A DNA stretch of 64,000 bases, taken from the NCBI RefSeq assembly GCF_963677035.1, contig NZ_OY781472.1, positions 620,001 to 684,000 on the forward strand, given 5' to 3'. Source of the DNA: an uncultured Hyphomonas sp. (lineage in GTDB: Bacteria > Pseudomonadota > Alphaproteobacteria > Caulobacterales > Hyphomonadaceae). The notes below the pieces were generated by a model. That model had not been told where the DNA came from. It did not search any database and was given only the letters and a program-made list of their open reading frames with translations. Below, in pieces: positions 37,180 to 45,173 of the stretch (position 1 is the first letter of the stretch; each line of letters opens with the position of its first letter). The translations under genes were made by a program, and so were the position numbers.

Positions 37180-37623
37180 ATGACTGACACGATTGAAATC
37201 TGGACCGATGGCGCCTGCAGCGGCAATCCCGGCCCCGGCGGCTGGGGCGCGTTGATGCGCTGGAACGGCCATGAAAAAGAACTCTGGGGCGGCGACAAGG
37301 CCACCACCAACAACCGGATGGAAATGCTGGCTGTCATCGAGGCGCTGAACGCGCTGAAGGGCCCGTCAAAGATCACCCTGCACGTCGATTCCACCTATGT
37401 GAAAGACGGGCTGACCAAGTGGATCCATGGCTGGAAGAAGAATGGCTGGAAGACCGCCGCAAAGAAGCCGGTCAAGAACCAGGATCTCTGGATGGCGATG
37501 GACGAAGCCTGCCAGCGTCACGACATCACCTGGAAATGGGTGAAGGGTCATGCCGGCGACCCCGGCAATGAAAAAGCCGACGAACTCGCCCGCCGCGGCA
37601 CGGAAGAAGCGCGCGGGCGCTAG
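37180..37623 (+). CDS. rnhA: Ribonuclease HI
   Basis: A 147-residue RNase HI, the usual size. It cuts RNA in RNA-DNA hybrids during replication and R-loop removal. The four acidic residues are in [16 protein letters not shown] (Asp), [13 protein letters not shown] (Glu), [11 protein letters not shown] (Asp) and [12 protein letters not shown] (Asp), with the His in KGHAGDPGN. Last gene of the run starting at 32079; a palindromic repeat region follows the stop codon and probably ends the transcript. Confidence 0.97.
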   Translation: MTDTIEIWTDGACSGNPGPGGWGALMRWNGHEKELWGGDKATTNNRMEMLAVIEALNALKGPSKITLHVDSTYVKDGLTKWIHGWKKNGWKTAAKKPVKNQDLWMAMDEACQRHDITWKWVKGHAGDPGNEKADELARRGTEEARGR

Positions 37624-37633
37624 GCTGCCGAGG

Positions 37634-37738
37634 GTCAGAAATCGCACCGCGATTTCCAATCCCTCGAAGCGCTCAGGATGAGTCCGCACTTCAGGAGCGC
37701 TCATGCTGAGCGAAGTCGAAGCACGAGCGCGGGCTCGA
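37634..37738. repeat. Dispersed palindromic repeat mosaic, copy A
   Basis: Contains GAAATCGC-ACC-GCGATTTC (a perfect hairpin), CCCTCGAAGCGCTCA, GCGCTCATGCTGAGCG and TCGAAGCACGAGCGCGGGCT. All four pieces recur at 43776-43924 in a different order. It lies between the convergent ends of rnhA and selU, so it may work as a terminator or RNA-stability element. Confidence 0.85.
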
Positions 37739-37747
37739 ACAGCTGCC

Positions 37748-38797
37748 TCAGGGTTCGAGCAGGTCCTGCGCCACGGTCGTCAGGCTCTCTGCTGAAAGGT
37801 TTTTCAGCTCCAGCACGCGTGCCACGTCATCCTCCCGCCGCTTGCGGCTGCGGGCGTAGAGCGGGTCATAGTGCTGCTGCATCAGCTGGCGGGCCAGTTC
37901 CCTGAAGTCGCCCTGCCCGGCCAGCGCCAGCCATGCCTCGATCGTTTCCTTCGACTGGAGGCCTTTCAGCTTGCCGATCGCGGCGGCAAGGCGCGGCGTA
38001 TCTGCAATAATGTCCGCATACGTCCGGACAAGAAAATCTGCCCGCACGTCGAGGCTCATATGCATTTCGATCCGGGGTGCGGCCAGCATGCTGCGCCACA
38101 ACCGGCGGGGCACGCGGCGCTGCCCCACCAGCGCGGACTCAGCCTCCACAAAGACCGGCTTTGACAAATCCATGCGGCGCAGCTGGTCCCAGATTTCGGT
38201 TTCGAACAGGCGCTGGGCCGGCTGGGTGCCATCCCCCATGTCGCCAAAAGCGGAGCCGCGATGATTGGCCAGCCCCTCAAGATCGATCACCTGACCGCCC
38301 TGCGCCGTCAGCGCATGCAGCAGCGCCGTCTTGCCCGTGCCGGTCTGCCCGTCGATCAGGCGCACCGGCAAGAGCGGCTCATCGCAGTCGAGCCCCGCCA
38401 CGACCTCACGCCGCCAGGTACGGTAGCCGCCCTTCACGATGCCGGTCGGCCAGCCAACAGACGACAGGATCGTCGCCATCGCATTGGAACGCATCCCGCC
38501 CCGCCAGCAATAGACCAGCGGACGCCAGCTTTTCGGCTTGTCGGCCAGGGCCGTTTCCAGATGATGGGCGATGTTGCGCGCGACAATCGCCCCGCCGATC
38601 CGGTTCGCCCGGAACGGACTCTCCTGCTTGTAGATCGTGCCAACCTTTGCCCGTTCGTCATTCGACAGCACAGGCAGGCTGATCGCACCCGGCATGTGAT
38701 CGTCCGCAAACTCGGCGGGCGAGCGCACATCGATGATGGCGTCATAGCGGGCCAGGTTTTCCGGGCTGAGATCGGTGACAGTTTCGAGATAAGGCAT
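37748..38797 (-). CDS. mnmH: tRNA 2-selenouridine synthase (SelU/MnmH)
   Basis: A 349-residue enzyme with an N-terminal rhodanese domain and a P-loop domain. The catalytic Cys97 is in LVYCWRGGMRSN, at the same position as in the E. coli enzyme, and the nucleotide loop is DGQTGTGKTALL at 149-160. It replaces sulfur in 5-substituted 2-thiouridine at tRNA wobble positions with selenium from selenophosphate, through a geranylated intermediate. The frame stays open upstream past the divergent selD start; ATG 38797 begins the family N terminus. selD, which makes its selenium donor, is 84 bases away on the other strand. Confidence 0.94.
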   Translation of the reverse strand: MPYLETVTDLSPENLARYDAIIDVRSPAEFADDHMPGAISLPVLSNDERAKVGTIYKQESPFRANRIGGAIVARNIAHHLETALADKPKSWRPLVYCWRGGMRSNAMATILSSVGWPTGIVKGGYRTWRREVVAGLDCDEPLLPVRLIDGQTGTGKTALLHALTAQGGQVIDLEGLANHRGSAFGDMGDGTQPAQRLFETEIWDQLRRMDLSKPVFVEAESALVGQRRVPRRLWRSMLAAPRIEMHMSLDVRADFLVRTYADIIADTPRLAAAIGKLKGLQSKETIEAWLALAGQGDFRELARQLMQQHYDPLYARSRKRREDDVARVLELKNLSAESLTTVAQDLLEP

Positions 38798-38881
38798 CGG
38801 GCACAGACCTATCAGGTTTTCCCCGGCGCGCCAGAGCGCTAGGGTGCTGGCCAGATCGCAGGCGAGACAGGAGAAAACAGA

Positions 38882-39928
38882 ATGGCTGATACAGTTGTGG
38901 AGCCCCGGCTCACCTCCCTCGCCCATGGCGGCGGATGCGGCTGCAAGCTCGCGCCCAATGTGCTGGCCGATATTCTCTCGGAAATGCCGCTCACCATCGG
39001 CTCGAAAGATCTGCTGGTCGATGCAGGCACCAGCGACGATGCGGCGGTTTACAAGATCAACGAGACGACGGCCCTCGTCGCCACAACAGATTTCTTCACG
39101 CCCATCGTGGATGACCCGCACACATTCGGGCGGATCGCGGCCACGAATGCGCTGTCGGATGTGTTCGCCATGGGGGCAAAGCCGATCTTCTCGCTCGCCA
39201 TTGTGGGCATGCCGATCGGAAAGATTTCACCCGAAACGATCCGCGCCATTCTCGCTGGCGGGCAGTCTGTCGCCGAGGCCGCCGGGGCGCCGGTGGCAGG
39301 CGGGCACTCAATTGATGCCGCCGAACCGATCTATGGCCTCGTCGCCATGGGGCTGGTGGACCCTGCCCGTATCCTGATGAATTCAAATGCCAAGGCTGGC
39401 GACGTGCTGATCCTCGGCAAGCCGCTGGGCATTGGTATCTATTCGGCAGCATTGAAGCAGGAAATCCTGACCCCTGCGCATTATGAAGAGATGATCGCAT
39501 CAACCACACGGCTGAACACGCCGGGGACGGACCTTTCCGCCATGGACGGCGTACACGCCGCCACCGATGTCACCGGCTTCGGCCTGATCGGACACGGCAG
39601 CGAAATGGCCCGCGGTGCCGGCGTGTCTCTGGTCATCGAAAAAGCGAAAGTACCGGTGTTTGACGGCGCCCGGGCGCTGGCCGAAGACGGCGTGAAGACC
39701 GGCGCATCCGGCCGCAACTGGGAGTCCGTGCAGGCCCTTGTCAGCGGCGCCATGAACGATGTGGAACGCGACCTGCTGTGCGATCCGCAGACCAGCGGCG
39801 GCCTGCTGGTTTCCTGCGCGCCGGAGGCGGCAGACGACGTGCTCGCCCTGTTCGCCCGCCATGGACACACCGGCGCCGCCATTGTCGGCCGCATCGAGGC
39901 CGGGGCACCATCGGTTCAGGTCATCTGA
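38882..39928 (+). CDS. selD: Selenide, water dikinase (selenophosphate synthetase)
   Basis: A 348-residue SelD. It makes selenophosphate from selenide and ATP. The flexible N-terminal loop GGGCGCKLAP holds Cys19 and Lys22; the active-site residue is Cys and not selenocysteine (codon TGC, no in-frame TGA). Then come VATTDFFTPIVDDPHTFGRI and ANALSDVFAMGAKPI-type blocks (ATNALSDVFAMGAKP), GGHSIDAAEPIYG, and the C-terminal CDPQTSGGLLVS. It is divergent from mnmH and convergent with a lipoprotein gene whose stop abuts its own. No selA, selB or tRNA-Sec are visible. Confidence 0.96.
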   Translation: MADTVVEPRLTSLAHGGGCGCKLAPNVLADILSEMPLTIGSKDLLVDAGTSDDAAVYKINETTALVATTDFFTPIVDDPHTFGRIAATNALSDVFAMGAKPIFSLAIVGMPIGKISPETIRAILAGGQSVAEAAGAPVAGGHSIDAAEPIYGLVAMGLVDPARILMNSNAKAGDVLILGKPLGIGIYSAALKQEILTPAHYEEMIASTTRLNTPGTDLSAMDGVHAATDVTGFGLIGHGSEMARGAGVSLVIEKAKVPVFDGARALAEDGVKTGASGRNWESVQALVSGAMNDVERDLLCDPQTSGGLLVSCAPEAADDVLALFARHGHTGAAIVGRIEAGAPSVQVI

Positions 39929-40357
39929 TCAGCTGTCGCCAGCCCCCGCGCACAGGCCGTCGTCCAGGACGAGTTGTTCGCGAATGGTCTCGACATATTC
40001 TCCGGCTGTCTGGAGTTCGGCCTGATTGACGCCAAGGGCTGTTCCGCCCTCTGCGGTGTCGATCAGATTGGCGGCCGCCTTCAGGCTGAGATTCTGGTCC
40101 TTGCGTGTATCCCCCAAAACCCTGGTCACTTTCAGAATGGCCGCCCGGTCGTCTGCACTCTGTTGACCCAGCGCTTTCGAATAGCACGCGCAATAGTCGG
40201 TAATGGTTTTGCCCTTCTCCGCGAGGTCCGCTTCGACATCGGCATCGCCGCTGAGCATGGCGGTGCAGACGACTGTGGGCTTTGCCCCGGATGAACCGGA
40301 CATGCCGCAGGCCGCGAGCGCCGCGCAGGCCCCCATCAGAATGGTAATCCGTTTCAT
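39929..40357 (-). CDS. Small lipoprotein with Cys-x-Cys motif (copy A)
   Basis: A 142-residue protein with a lipoprotein signal (MKRITILMGACAALAAC, lipid Cys at 17). The mature part has VCTAMLSGDADVEADLAEKG and then DYCACYSKAL, a Cys-Ala-Cys motif, with VTRVLGDTRKDQ after it. The same pattern is found in the lipoprotein upstream (40405-40851), so the two are diverged paralogs. GAGGAG precedes the ATG. No known family; a redox or metal role for the Cys pair is only a guess. Confidence 0.8.
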   Translation of the reverse strand: MKRITILMGACAALAACGMSGSSGAKPTVVCTAMLSGDADVEADLAEKGKTITDYCACYSKALGQQSADDRAAILKVTRVLGDTRKDQNLSLKAAANLIDTAEGGTALGVNQAELQTAGEYVETIREQLVLDDGLCAGAGDS

Positions 40358-40404
40358 GTGAACTCCTCGCATCGTCATCAGGCTGAGAACCATAAGAGCC
40401 GGAT

Positions 40405-40851
40405 CTAGGACGCGCGGCAACTCTGCGGGTTGCGCCGCGCCCGGGTCAGCGAATCCTCAATCGGCTGGGCGCCCTGTTTCAGAGCCTCTTCCGGAAAACC
40501 GTAAAGACTGCCATCGCGGTCATCTTCCAGCAGTTCGGCCACATCTTCGGACGTGCGGCCGGTGCCTTCCCGCATCTCGATCACCTTGCGCATCAGCGCG
40601 AAAGTCTGAAGGCGCGTCTCCTCGTCGAGGCCCGCTTCGATGGTGACGAAACAGGCGCAGAAATCATCAAGGTCTGCCCCGTCCCAGGCCAGCCGCTCCG
40701 CCATGCCCGTATCGCCCGCGGACATCTGCTGGCACAGCTCAAGCGGCTGCACAGCCGGTTCCTCCGCCGGCGTGCTGGCGCAGGCCGCAAGTGCGAGCCC
40801 GGCCAGCAAGCTGGCGGAAGTTTTCCATTTTCCCCACCCCATGCGGATCAC
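40405..40851 (-). CDS. Small lipoprotein with Cys-x-Cys motif (copy B)
   Basis: A 148-residue protein with lipobox LALAACAST (lipid Cys at about 24). The mature part has LCQQMSAGDTGMAERLAWDG and DFCACFVTIEAG, matching copy A: Cys, Met, Ser-Gly-Asp, Leu, Gly and the Cys-Ala-Cys pair line up. The GTG start overlaps the stop of the nitronate monooxygenase gene (GTGA), so translation is probably coupled; ATG at 40842 is an alternative. Both lipoproteins likely face the periplasm. Function unknown. Confidence 0.8.
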   Translation of the reverse strand: MIRMGWGKWKTSASLLAGLALAACASTPAEEPAVQPLELCQQMSAGDTGMAERLAWDGADLDDFCACFVTIEAGLDEETRLQTFALMRKVIEMREGTGRTSEDVAELLEDDRDGSLYGFPEEALKQGAQPIEDSLTRARRNPQSCRAS

Positions 40852-41837
40852 GCCGGAACTTTGCCGCCCAGCATGCCCATCATCTGGTTGGAGATGATGT
40901 CTTCGGCCTCGGCCATGATCCGGTCGATCAGTTCCTTACAGGTCGGGACATCATGGATCAGGCCCGCAACCATGCCACAGCTCCACGCACCGGCATCCAT
41001 TTCGCCATTGACCATGATCCGCGGATAGACGCCGGCCACTTCATCGATGATGTCTTCGAACTTGATGTCAGAGCCGAGGCGCTTCTCTTTTTCAAGCAGG
41101 CTCTCGACGCCGGCATTGTTCAGCACACGCTCTGTATTGCGCAGCGGGCGCATGACGAGGCGGGTGTCGAGTTCGGAGGCGGCGAGGATCGCCTGTTTCA
41201 CATTCTCGTGCACCGGGGCTTCTTTCGTCGCGATGAAGCGCGTCCCCATGTTCATGCCCTGTGCGCCAAAGGCCAGCGAGGCGACCAGCGAACGGCCATC
41301 GGCCTGACCGCCGGAGGACACGAACGGGATTTCCAGCTCATCGGCGGCGCGCGGCAGCAGGATGAAGTTCGGCACATCGTCTTCGCCCGGGTGGCCGCCG
41401 CATTCGAAGCCATCGACGGAGACTGCATCGCAGCCAATCGACTGGGCCTTCAGCGCGTGGCGGACGGCGGTGCATTTGTGGATCACCTTGATGCCGGCGC
41501 CCTGCAGATGCGGCAGCACGGCGGACGGGTTGTTGCCCGCAGTTTCCACCACTTTGACGCCGCCCTTGATCACGGCCTCGACGATGGCCGGGTAATCCGG
41601 CGGCGTGGTCGACGGCAGGAAGGTGATGTTCACGCCGAACGGCTTGTCGGTCATGTCCTTGCAGCGGGCGATCTCATTGGCGAGGTCAGCCGGGGTCTTC
41701 TGGGTCAGCGCCGTGATGATGCCCAGCCCGCCAGCATTCGAAACAGCCGCGGCCATTTCCGCAAAGCCGACATAGTGCATGCCGCCCTGGATAATGGGGT
41801 GCTCAATGCCGAACAATTCGGTGATCTTGGTCTTCAT
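40848..41837 (-). CDS. Nitronate monooxygenase family flavoprotein
   Basis: A 329-residue FMN enzyme of the nitronate monooxygenase / 2-nitropropane dioxygenase family. Blocks are HPIIQGGMHYVGFAEMAAAV, SNAGGLGIITA, AGNNPS, and in the second half DGFECGGHPGED and SSGGQADGRSLVASLAFGAQG, the FMN phosphate site (in pieces). The usual catalytic His region is HPGED. Members oxidise nitronates or act as enoyl-ACP reductases (FabK), so the true substrate is uncertain. GGAGGAG precedes the ATG. First gene of a unit with the two Cys-x-Cys lipoproteins. Confidence 0.9.
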   Translation of the reverse strand: MKTKITELFGIEHPIIQGGMHYVGFAEMAAAVSNAGGLGIITALTQKTPADLANEIARCKDMTDKPFGVNITFLPSTTPPDYPAIVEAVIKGGVKVVETAGNNPSAVLPHLQGAGIKVIHKCTAVRHALKAQSIGCDAVSVDGFECGGHPGEDDVPNFILLPRAADELEIPFVSSGGQADGRSLVASLAFGAQGMNMGTRFIATKEAPVHENVKQAILAASELDTRLVMRPLRNTERVLNNAGVESLLEKEKRLGSDIKFEDIIDEVAGVYPRIMVNGEMDAGAWSCGMVAGLIHDVPTCKELIDRIMAEAEDIISNQMMGMLGGKVPA

Positions 41838-41979
41838 GGGATGTCTCCTCCGGTCACGGTTTGCCCGTATCCTTGGAGGAATCAGCCTGTTCCGGCAAGA
41901 GTGACGAAAGGGAACCTTTCAGGCCGGTTGTCGCAATCCTGAGATAGACTTCTCTGCGGGATTGAAGGAAACAGGTGGG

Positions 41980-42891
41980 ATGAAACATCACATTCTGCTC
42001 AGCACTGTCGCCCTCCTTGCCGCCTGCCAGACCGCACCGGTGGCCCCTGCCCCAACGGAAACCACCACCGTTGACGTGATCGAAACCGTGGCCCCGCCCG
42101 CGCCGACACAGAGCCAGCAATGGCTTTACGGCTCGGCCGAGGCCCGCATCGCCCTGAAGCAGGACTGGAACGCCATCGCCGCCTATGTCGAGGCCAAAGC
42201 CGCGAACCACCCGAATACGAGCGTCGTGCTGGCCCCCATGACGGGCGACATCGCCACCGCCAAAACCGCCGACTTCCTCGCCTGCGATGCCGACCAGCCG
42301 CTCGCCGCCGTGTTCGATGCCGACGAGACGCTGATCTGGAATCTCGGCTCGATGGGATATTTCACCCGTGAAGGCGTCGGCTTCGATCCCGCCGTCTGGG
42401 ACGAATGGGAGAAGACCGGTGCCGGCAAGGCCGTCGCCATTCCGGGCGTGAAGGACGCGTTCAAACGCATCCGCGATGCCGGGGTGGAGATCATCGTCAA
42501 CACGAACCGCAACAATGCCAATTATGCTGGTACGGCCGACACGCTGAAGGCGGCGGGCCTCGGTGAATTCGCGCATGAGCAGACGCTGTTCCTGCGCGGC
42601 GACGCCCCCGGCGGCGGCGGCAAGGACGGGCGCCGCTACGTGATCTCCGACAATTACTGCGTCATCGCCCTCGCAGGCGACCAGCTGGGCGACATTGCCG
42701 ACATCTTCAATGACAAGGCCCTCACCCCGCCGGAGCGCAAGGCGCTGACCGCTGCCCCGGCCTTCGATCAGATGTGGGGCAATGGCTGGTTCATCCTGCC
42801 GAACCCGGTCTATGGCCCGTCGATTGCGGGCACGATGGAAGAGGTCTTCCCGGCAAGCACGGACTGGGCGCCTCCCGCCGCAGAGGAATAG
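41980..42891 (+). CDS. HAD-family acid phosphatase lipoprotein (5'-nucleotidase e(P4) type)
   Basis: A 303-residue secreted phosphatase. Lipoprotein signal ILLSTVALLAACQTAP, then a Pro/Thr-rich spacer and the class-B/C HAD acid phosphatase core. Motif I is VFDADETLIWN (nucleophile Asp and Asp+2), motif II is VNTNRNN, and motif IV is AGDQLGDIADIF. It probably removes phosphate from nucleotides in the periplasm, as does protein e(P4) of Haemophilus. AGGTGGG precedes the ATG at 41980, and four residues separate its end from the following hydrolase gene. Confidence 0.88.
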   Translation: MKHHILLSTVALLAACQTAPVAPAPTETTTVDVIETVAPPAPTQSQQWLYGSAEARIALKQDWNAIAAYVEAKAANHPNTSVVLAPMTGDIATAKTADFLACDADQPLAAVFDADETLIWNLGSMGYFTREGVGFDPAVWDEWEKTGAGKAVAIPGVKDAFKRIRDAGVEIIVNTNRNNANYAGTADTLKAAGLGEFAHEQTLFLRGDAPGGGGKDGRRYVISDNYCVIALAGDQLGDIADIFNDKALTPPERKALTAAPAFDQMWGNGWFILPNPVYGPSIAGTMEEVFPASTDWAPPAAEE

Positions 42892-42894
42892 GCG

Positions 42895-43629
42895 ATGAAG
42901 GTCTTCATCCATGGTGTGCCGGACACGCCGCATCTCTGGAAGCCGCTGATCGGCGCGCTCGGCCTTCAACCGGAAGACTATTTCGCCCCCGCCCTGCCGG
43001 GCTTTGGCACGCCAGTGCCGAAGGGCTTTGCCTGCACCAAGGACGCCTATGCCGCCCATCTGATCGCGGAAATCGAGAAGCTGGACCAGAAGATCGATCT
43101 GGTCGGCCATGACTGGGGCGCGCTGCTGTCCCAGCGCATCGCCAGCCTGCGGCCGGACCTGATCCGCACCTGGTGCGTCACCAATGCGGTGATCGATCCG
43201 GAGTATCGCGGGCACAAGACAGCGCGGATGTGGGCAACGCCTCTGCTCGGCGAATTCGTCATGCTGAACATGCGCAATAAGCCGCGCCTGGAAGCGACCC
43301 TCATCCAGGGCGGCATGCCCGCCGCCCTCGCCAAAGAGGAAGTGCCGCTGATCGACAAGACGATGCGCCAGTCGATCCTCAAGCTCTACCGCTCCGCCGT
43401 GGGCCTGCGCTTCTCGGGCGACTGGGTCAGCGACCTTGCGAACCTGCCTTCCCCCGGACAACTCTTCTGGGGCGAGACCGATCCGTTCGTAGACCTCTCC
43501 GTCGCCGAACGTTTCTCGAAGGCGCACAATGTGCCCCTGCATGTCGAAAAAGGCACCGGCCACTGGGCCTGCGCCGACCGGGCAGAAGAGTTTGCAGATG
43601 TGCTGAAGGCGCTGTGGGCGAAGGGCTGA
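42895..43629 (+). CDS. Alpha/beta hydrolase, haloalkane-dehalogenase/epoxide-hydrolase type
   Basis: A 244-residue alpha/beta hydrolase. FIHGVPDTPHLWKPLI holds the oxyanion HGxP segment, the nucleophile elbow is LVGHDWGALLS with Asp as nucleophile, the acid is in GETDPFVD and the His in GTGHWACAD. The Asp nucleophile points to dehalogenase or epoxide hydrolase chemistry, though the halide-binding Trp pair is only partly visible (the Trp after the Asp is there). Starts three bases after the HAD lipoprotein stop, so cotranscribed. Confidence 0.88.
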   Translation: MKVFIHGVPDTPHLWKPLIGALGLQPEDYFAPALPGFGTPVPKGFACTKDAYAAHLIAEIEKLDQKIDLVGHDWGALLSQRIASLRPDLIRTWCVTNAVIDPEYRGHKTARMWATPLLGEFVMLNMRNKPRLEATLIQGGMPAALAKEEVPLIDKTMRQSILKLYRSAVGLRFSGDWVSDLANLPSPGQLFWGETDPFVDLSVAERFSKAHNVPLHVEKGTGHWACADRAEEFADVLKALWAKG

Positions 43630-43724
43630 TCCGGTTTAGTCGCCTATAGTCCGGTATAGTCATGCATGGTCATGGCGTAGACGTATTTCGTTCTGTGGCA
43701 GTCACCCCAAGCCCGCCCCTGTCA

Positions 43725-43754
43725 TCCCGGAATTTGCGCAGCAAATATCCGGGA
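43725..43754. repeat. REP-like inverted repeat
   Basis: TCCCGGAATTTGC and GCAAATATCCGGGA pair around GCA with a single bulged base. This type (GTCATCCCGGAATTTGC) is common at gene ends in alphaproteobacterial genomes. Confidence 0.8.
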
Positions 43755-43775
43755 CCTTTTCTCTTTGCTGTTCAT

Positions 43776-43924
43776 CCTTCGACTTGGCTCAGGATGAGCC
43801 CTGTTCTTTCCTGCACCCTCGAAGCGCTCATGCTGAGCGCTTCGAGGGATCAGAAATCGCAGTGCGATTTCCCCGAGAAGGCCCAAGCGCAAGCGCCGGG
43901 CATCGAAGCACGAGCGCGGGCTCG
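43776..43924. repeat. Dispersed palindromic repeat mosaic, copy B
   Basis: Holds a perfect 15-base-arm hairpin CCCTCGAAGCGCTCA-TGC-TGAGCGCTTCGAGGG (43816-43848), then AAATCGCA-G-TGCGATTT, and TCGAAGCACGAGCGCGGGCT. The same blocks are in copy A at 37634-37738, in another order and with gaps. Confidence 0.88.
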
Positions 43925-44041
43925 CTTTACTCCCCACACGCGTCACGCCCGATGGCTGAAAGCCATCTGGGCGCCCATCTCCGAACCAAGCGGCCAGCAC
44001 GTCATTGCATGACGAACCCGAGGTGTCGTTCAGAAATGGAT

Positions 44042-44065
44042 CCCCAGACCGCTGCGCGGTCGGGG
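44042..44065. repeat. Inverted repeat, CCCC-A-GACCG hairpin
   Basis: CCCCAGACCG-CTG-CGCGGTCGGGG can fold into a stem of about ten pairs with one bulge. It follows GGAT and is followed by ATGACG, another REP-like form. Confidence 0.65.
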
Positions 44066-44177
44066 ATGACGCAAGTGGTGAGCTTGTCCACCAGTTTTCC
44101 CCTTCGATCCTGCTGCAATCATTGCTGCAAAAAGAAACGTATCCAACACCTCCGCTCCCGGACGTATATTGCCCGCC

Positions 44178-44606
44178 ATGTCACTCTTTCACCCACCTGC
44201 CTGTTTCCCGCCGCAGCTCGCCTTCCTCTGGCCCCTGATCTGGGTTCAGGTGCTGATGCTGCGCGCGCAGATCCGGGCCGCCTATGGGCGCGGGGTGAAG
44301 TATCATTGGTGCATCGGCGCCAATGGCCGGGTGTATCTTCACTCGATTGACTGGATTCCGGGGCAGAAGACGGAGCGCCGCGCGCTGACGCCTTCCCCTT
44401 ATTTCAATGACCGCCTCGCCGCCGCGTGTGACGGACGGGCGGCTATGCCGAACTATCTCCGCGTGTCGCCCCTTCTCCTGGGGGAGAAGGGGGTGGGGAT
44501 GAGGGGCGACGCCCTGTCCGCACTTGCAGCACTTGCGGCGGCAAAGCTGCCCCTCACCCCAACCCCTCTCCCCAAAGAGAGGGGCTTACCCCTGCCCGAA
44601 ACCTGA
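44178..44606 (+). CDS. Possible small conserved protein with repeat-derived tail
   Basis: A 142-residue frame. The first about 95 residues look like a real protein: MSLFHPPACFPPQLAFLWPL with a hydrophobic helix, then LRAQIRAAYGRGVKYHWCIG and NGRVYLHSIDWIPG. From about residue 97 the sequence is the translation of a palindromic repeat (LLLGEKGVGMRG ... LTPTPLPKERG), which suggests that the repeat inserted near the old stop codon and changed the C terminus. No family recognised, and no strong ribosome site. Moderate to low confidence. Confidence 0.45.
   Translation: MSLFHPPACFPPQLAFLWPLIWVQVLMLRAQIRAAYGRGVKYHWCIGANGRVYLHSIDWIPGQKTERRALTPSPYFNDRLAAACDGRAAMPNYLRVSPLLLGEKGVGMRGDALSALAALAAAKLPLTPTPLPKERGLPLPET
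44469..44584. repeat. Large inverted repeat inside/after the small gene
   Basis: Two arms, CCCCTTCTCC...GGGGATGAGGGGC (44469-44506) and GCCCCTCACCCCAACCCCTC... (44549-44584), are nearly reverse complements, and each arm is itself a hairpin. It overlaps the 3' half of the small gene at 44178. Confidence 0.8.
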
Positions 44607-44679
44607 ACCTGAAGAGAACCCAAAAACTCAGCCCACTCACCAAGCGCCTTCACGGGCGCCGCAAGTGCTGGCGGAGACG

Positions 44680-45147
44680 CTACCAGTAGCCTGCCATGAT
44701 TTCCTTTGACCAGTCCGGCTCATGGAAATCGCCGCGCGGAGCAAAGCCGGACATGACGGGCTTGATGTCCAGCACCGGCGTACCGTCGATGGCATCGAGG
44801 CCGGTCAGCGTCAGGCGCAGGCCCTCGACCGAGACGATGCGGCAGGTGGTGAGGCCGATCCGGTTCGGCCTGTTCTTGCCGCGCTGGGCGAAGATGCCGA
44901 TGCGGGGCCAGTCTTCCCGGCCGCGCGGGTGGCGCGCGCCGGTCTCGATCTTCCCGTCCGGCACCCGGTCGAACTGGAAGAGGATTTCGCAGTGCGAAAA
45001 CGCATCCAGGCCCATCAGGGCCTCGGCAGTGAATTGGTCCGGGTCGAGATCGATATGGGCCGGGATGGCATCCCAGTCATCATCGATGGGCGTATCGCGC
45101 GTGGAAGAAACCGTACCGATCGGGCGGAGGGTGATCATCTGGCTCAT
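44680..45147 (-). CDS. trmO: tRNA (t6A37) N6-methyltransferase TrmO
   Basis: A 155-residue TsaA/TrmO-like protein. MITLRPIGTVSSTRD is the typical start, then DAFSHCEILFQFDRV, GARHPRGREDWPRIGIFAQRG and NRPNRIGLTTCRIV (in pieces), and VLDIKPVMSGF; all are family blocks. It methylates N6 of threonylcarbamoyl-A37 in tRNA with S-adenosylmethionine. The short length matches the single-domain form. GGAGGAGAGG precedes the ATG. It follows cckA by 26 bases on the same strand. Confidence 0.9.
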   Translation of the reverse strand: MSQMITLRPIGTVSSTRDTPIDDDWDAIPAHIDLDPDQFTAEALMGLDAFSHCEILFQFDRVPDGKIETGARHPRGREDWPRIGIFAQRGKNRPNRIGLTTCRIVSVEGLRLTLTGLDAIDGTPVLDIKPVMSGFAPRGDFHEPDWSKEIMAGYW

Positions 45148-45173
45148 GTCACCCTCTCCTCCTCGGCAGACTT

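Larger units (their letters stand above)
43630..44177. other. Gene-free stretch with four palindromic elements
   Basis: 548 bases without a credible gene. From left to right it holds a TCCCGGA/TCCGGGA hairpin, repeat mosaic B, and a CCCC-GACCG hairpin; open frames through it are the repeats read in frame. Such packs of palindromes at gene ends are typical of REP-like DNA. Confidence 0.75.

Noticed and set aside
41854..43563. Minus-strand frame of 569 codons opposite the HAD lipoprotein and alpha/beta hydrolase
   Set aside because: It crosses two well-supported genes and has no recognisable domain.
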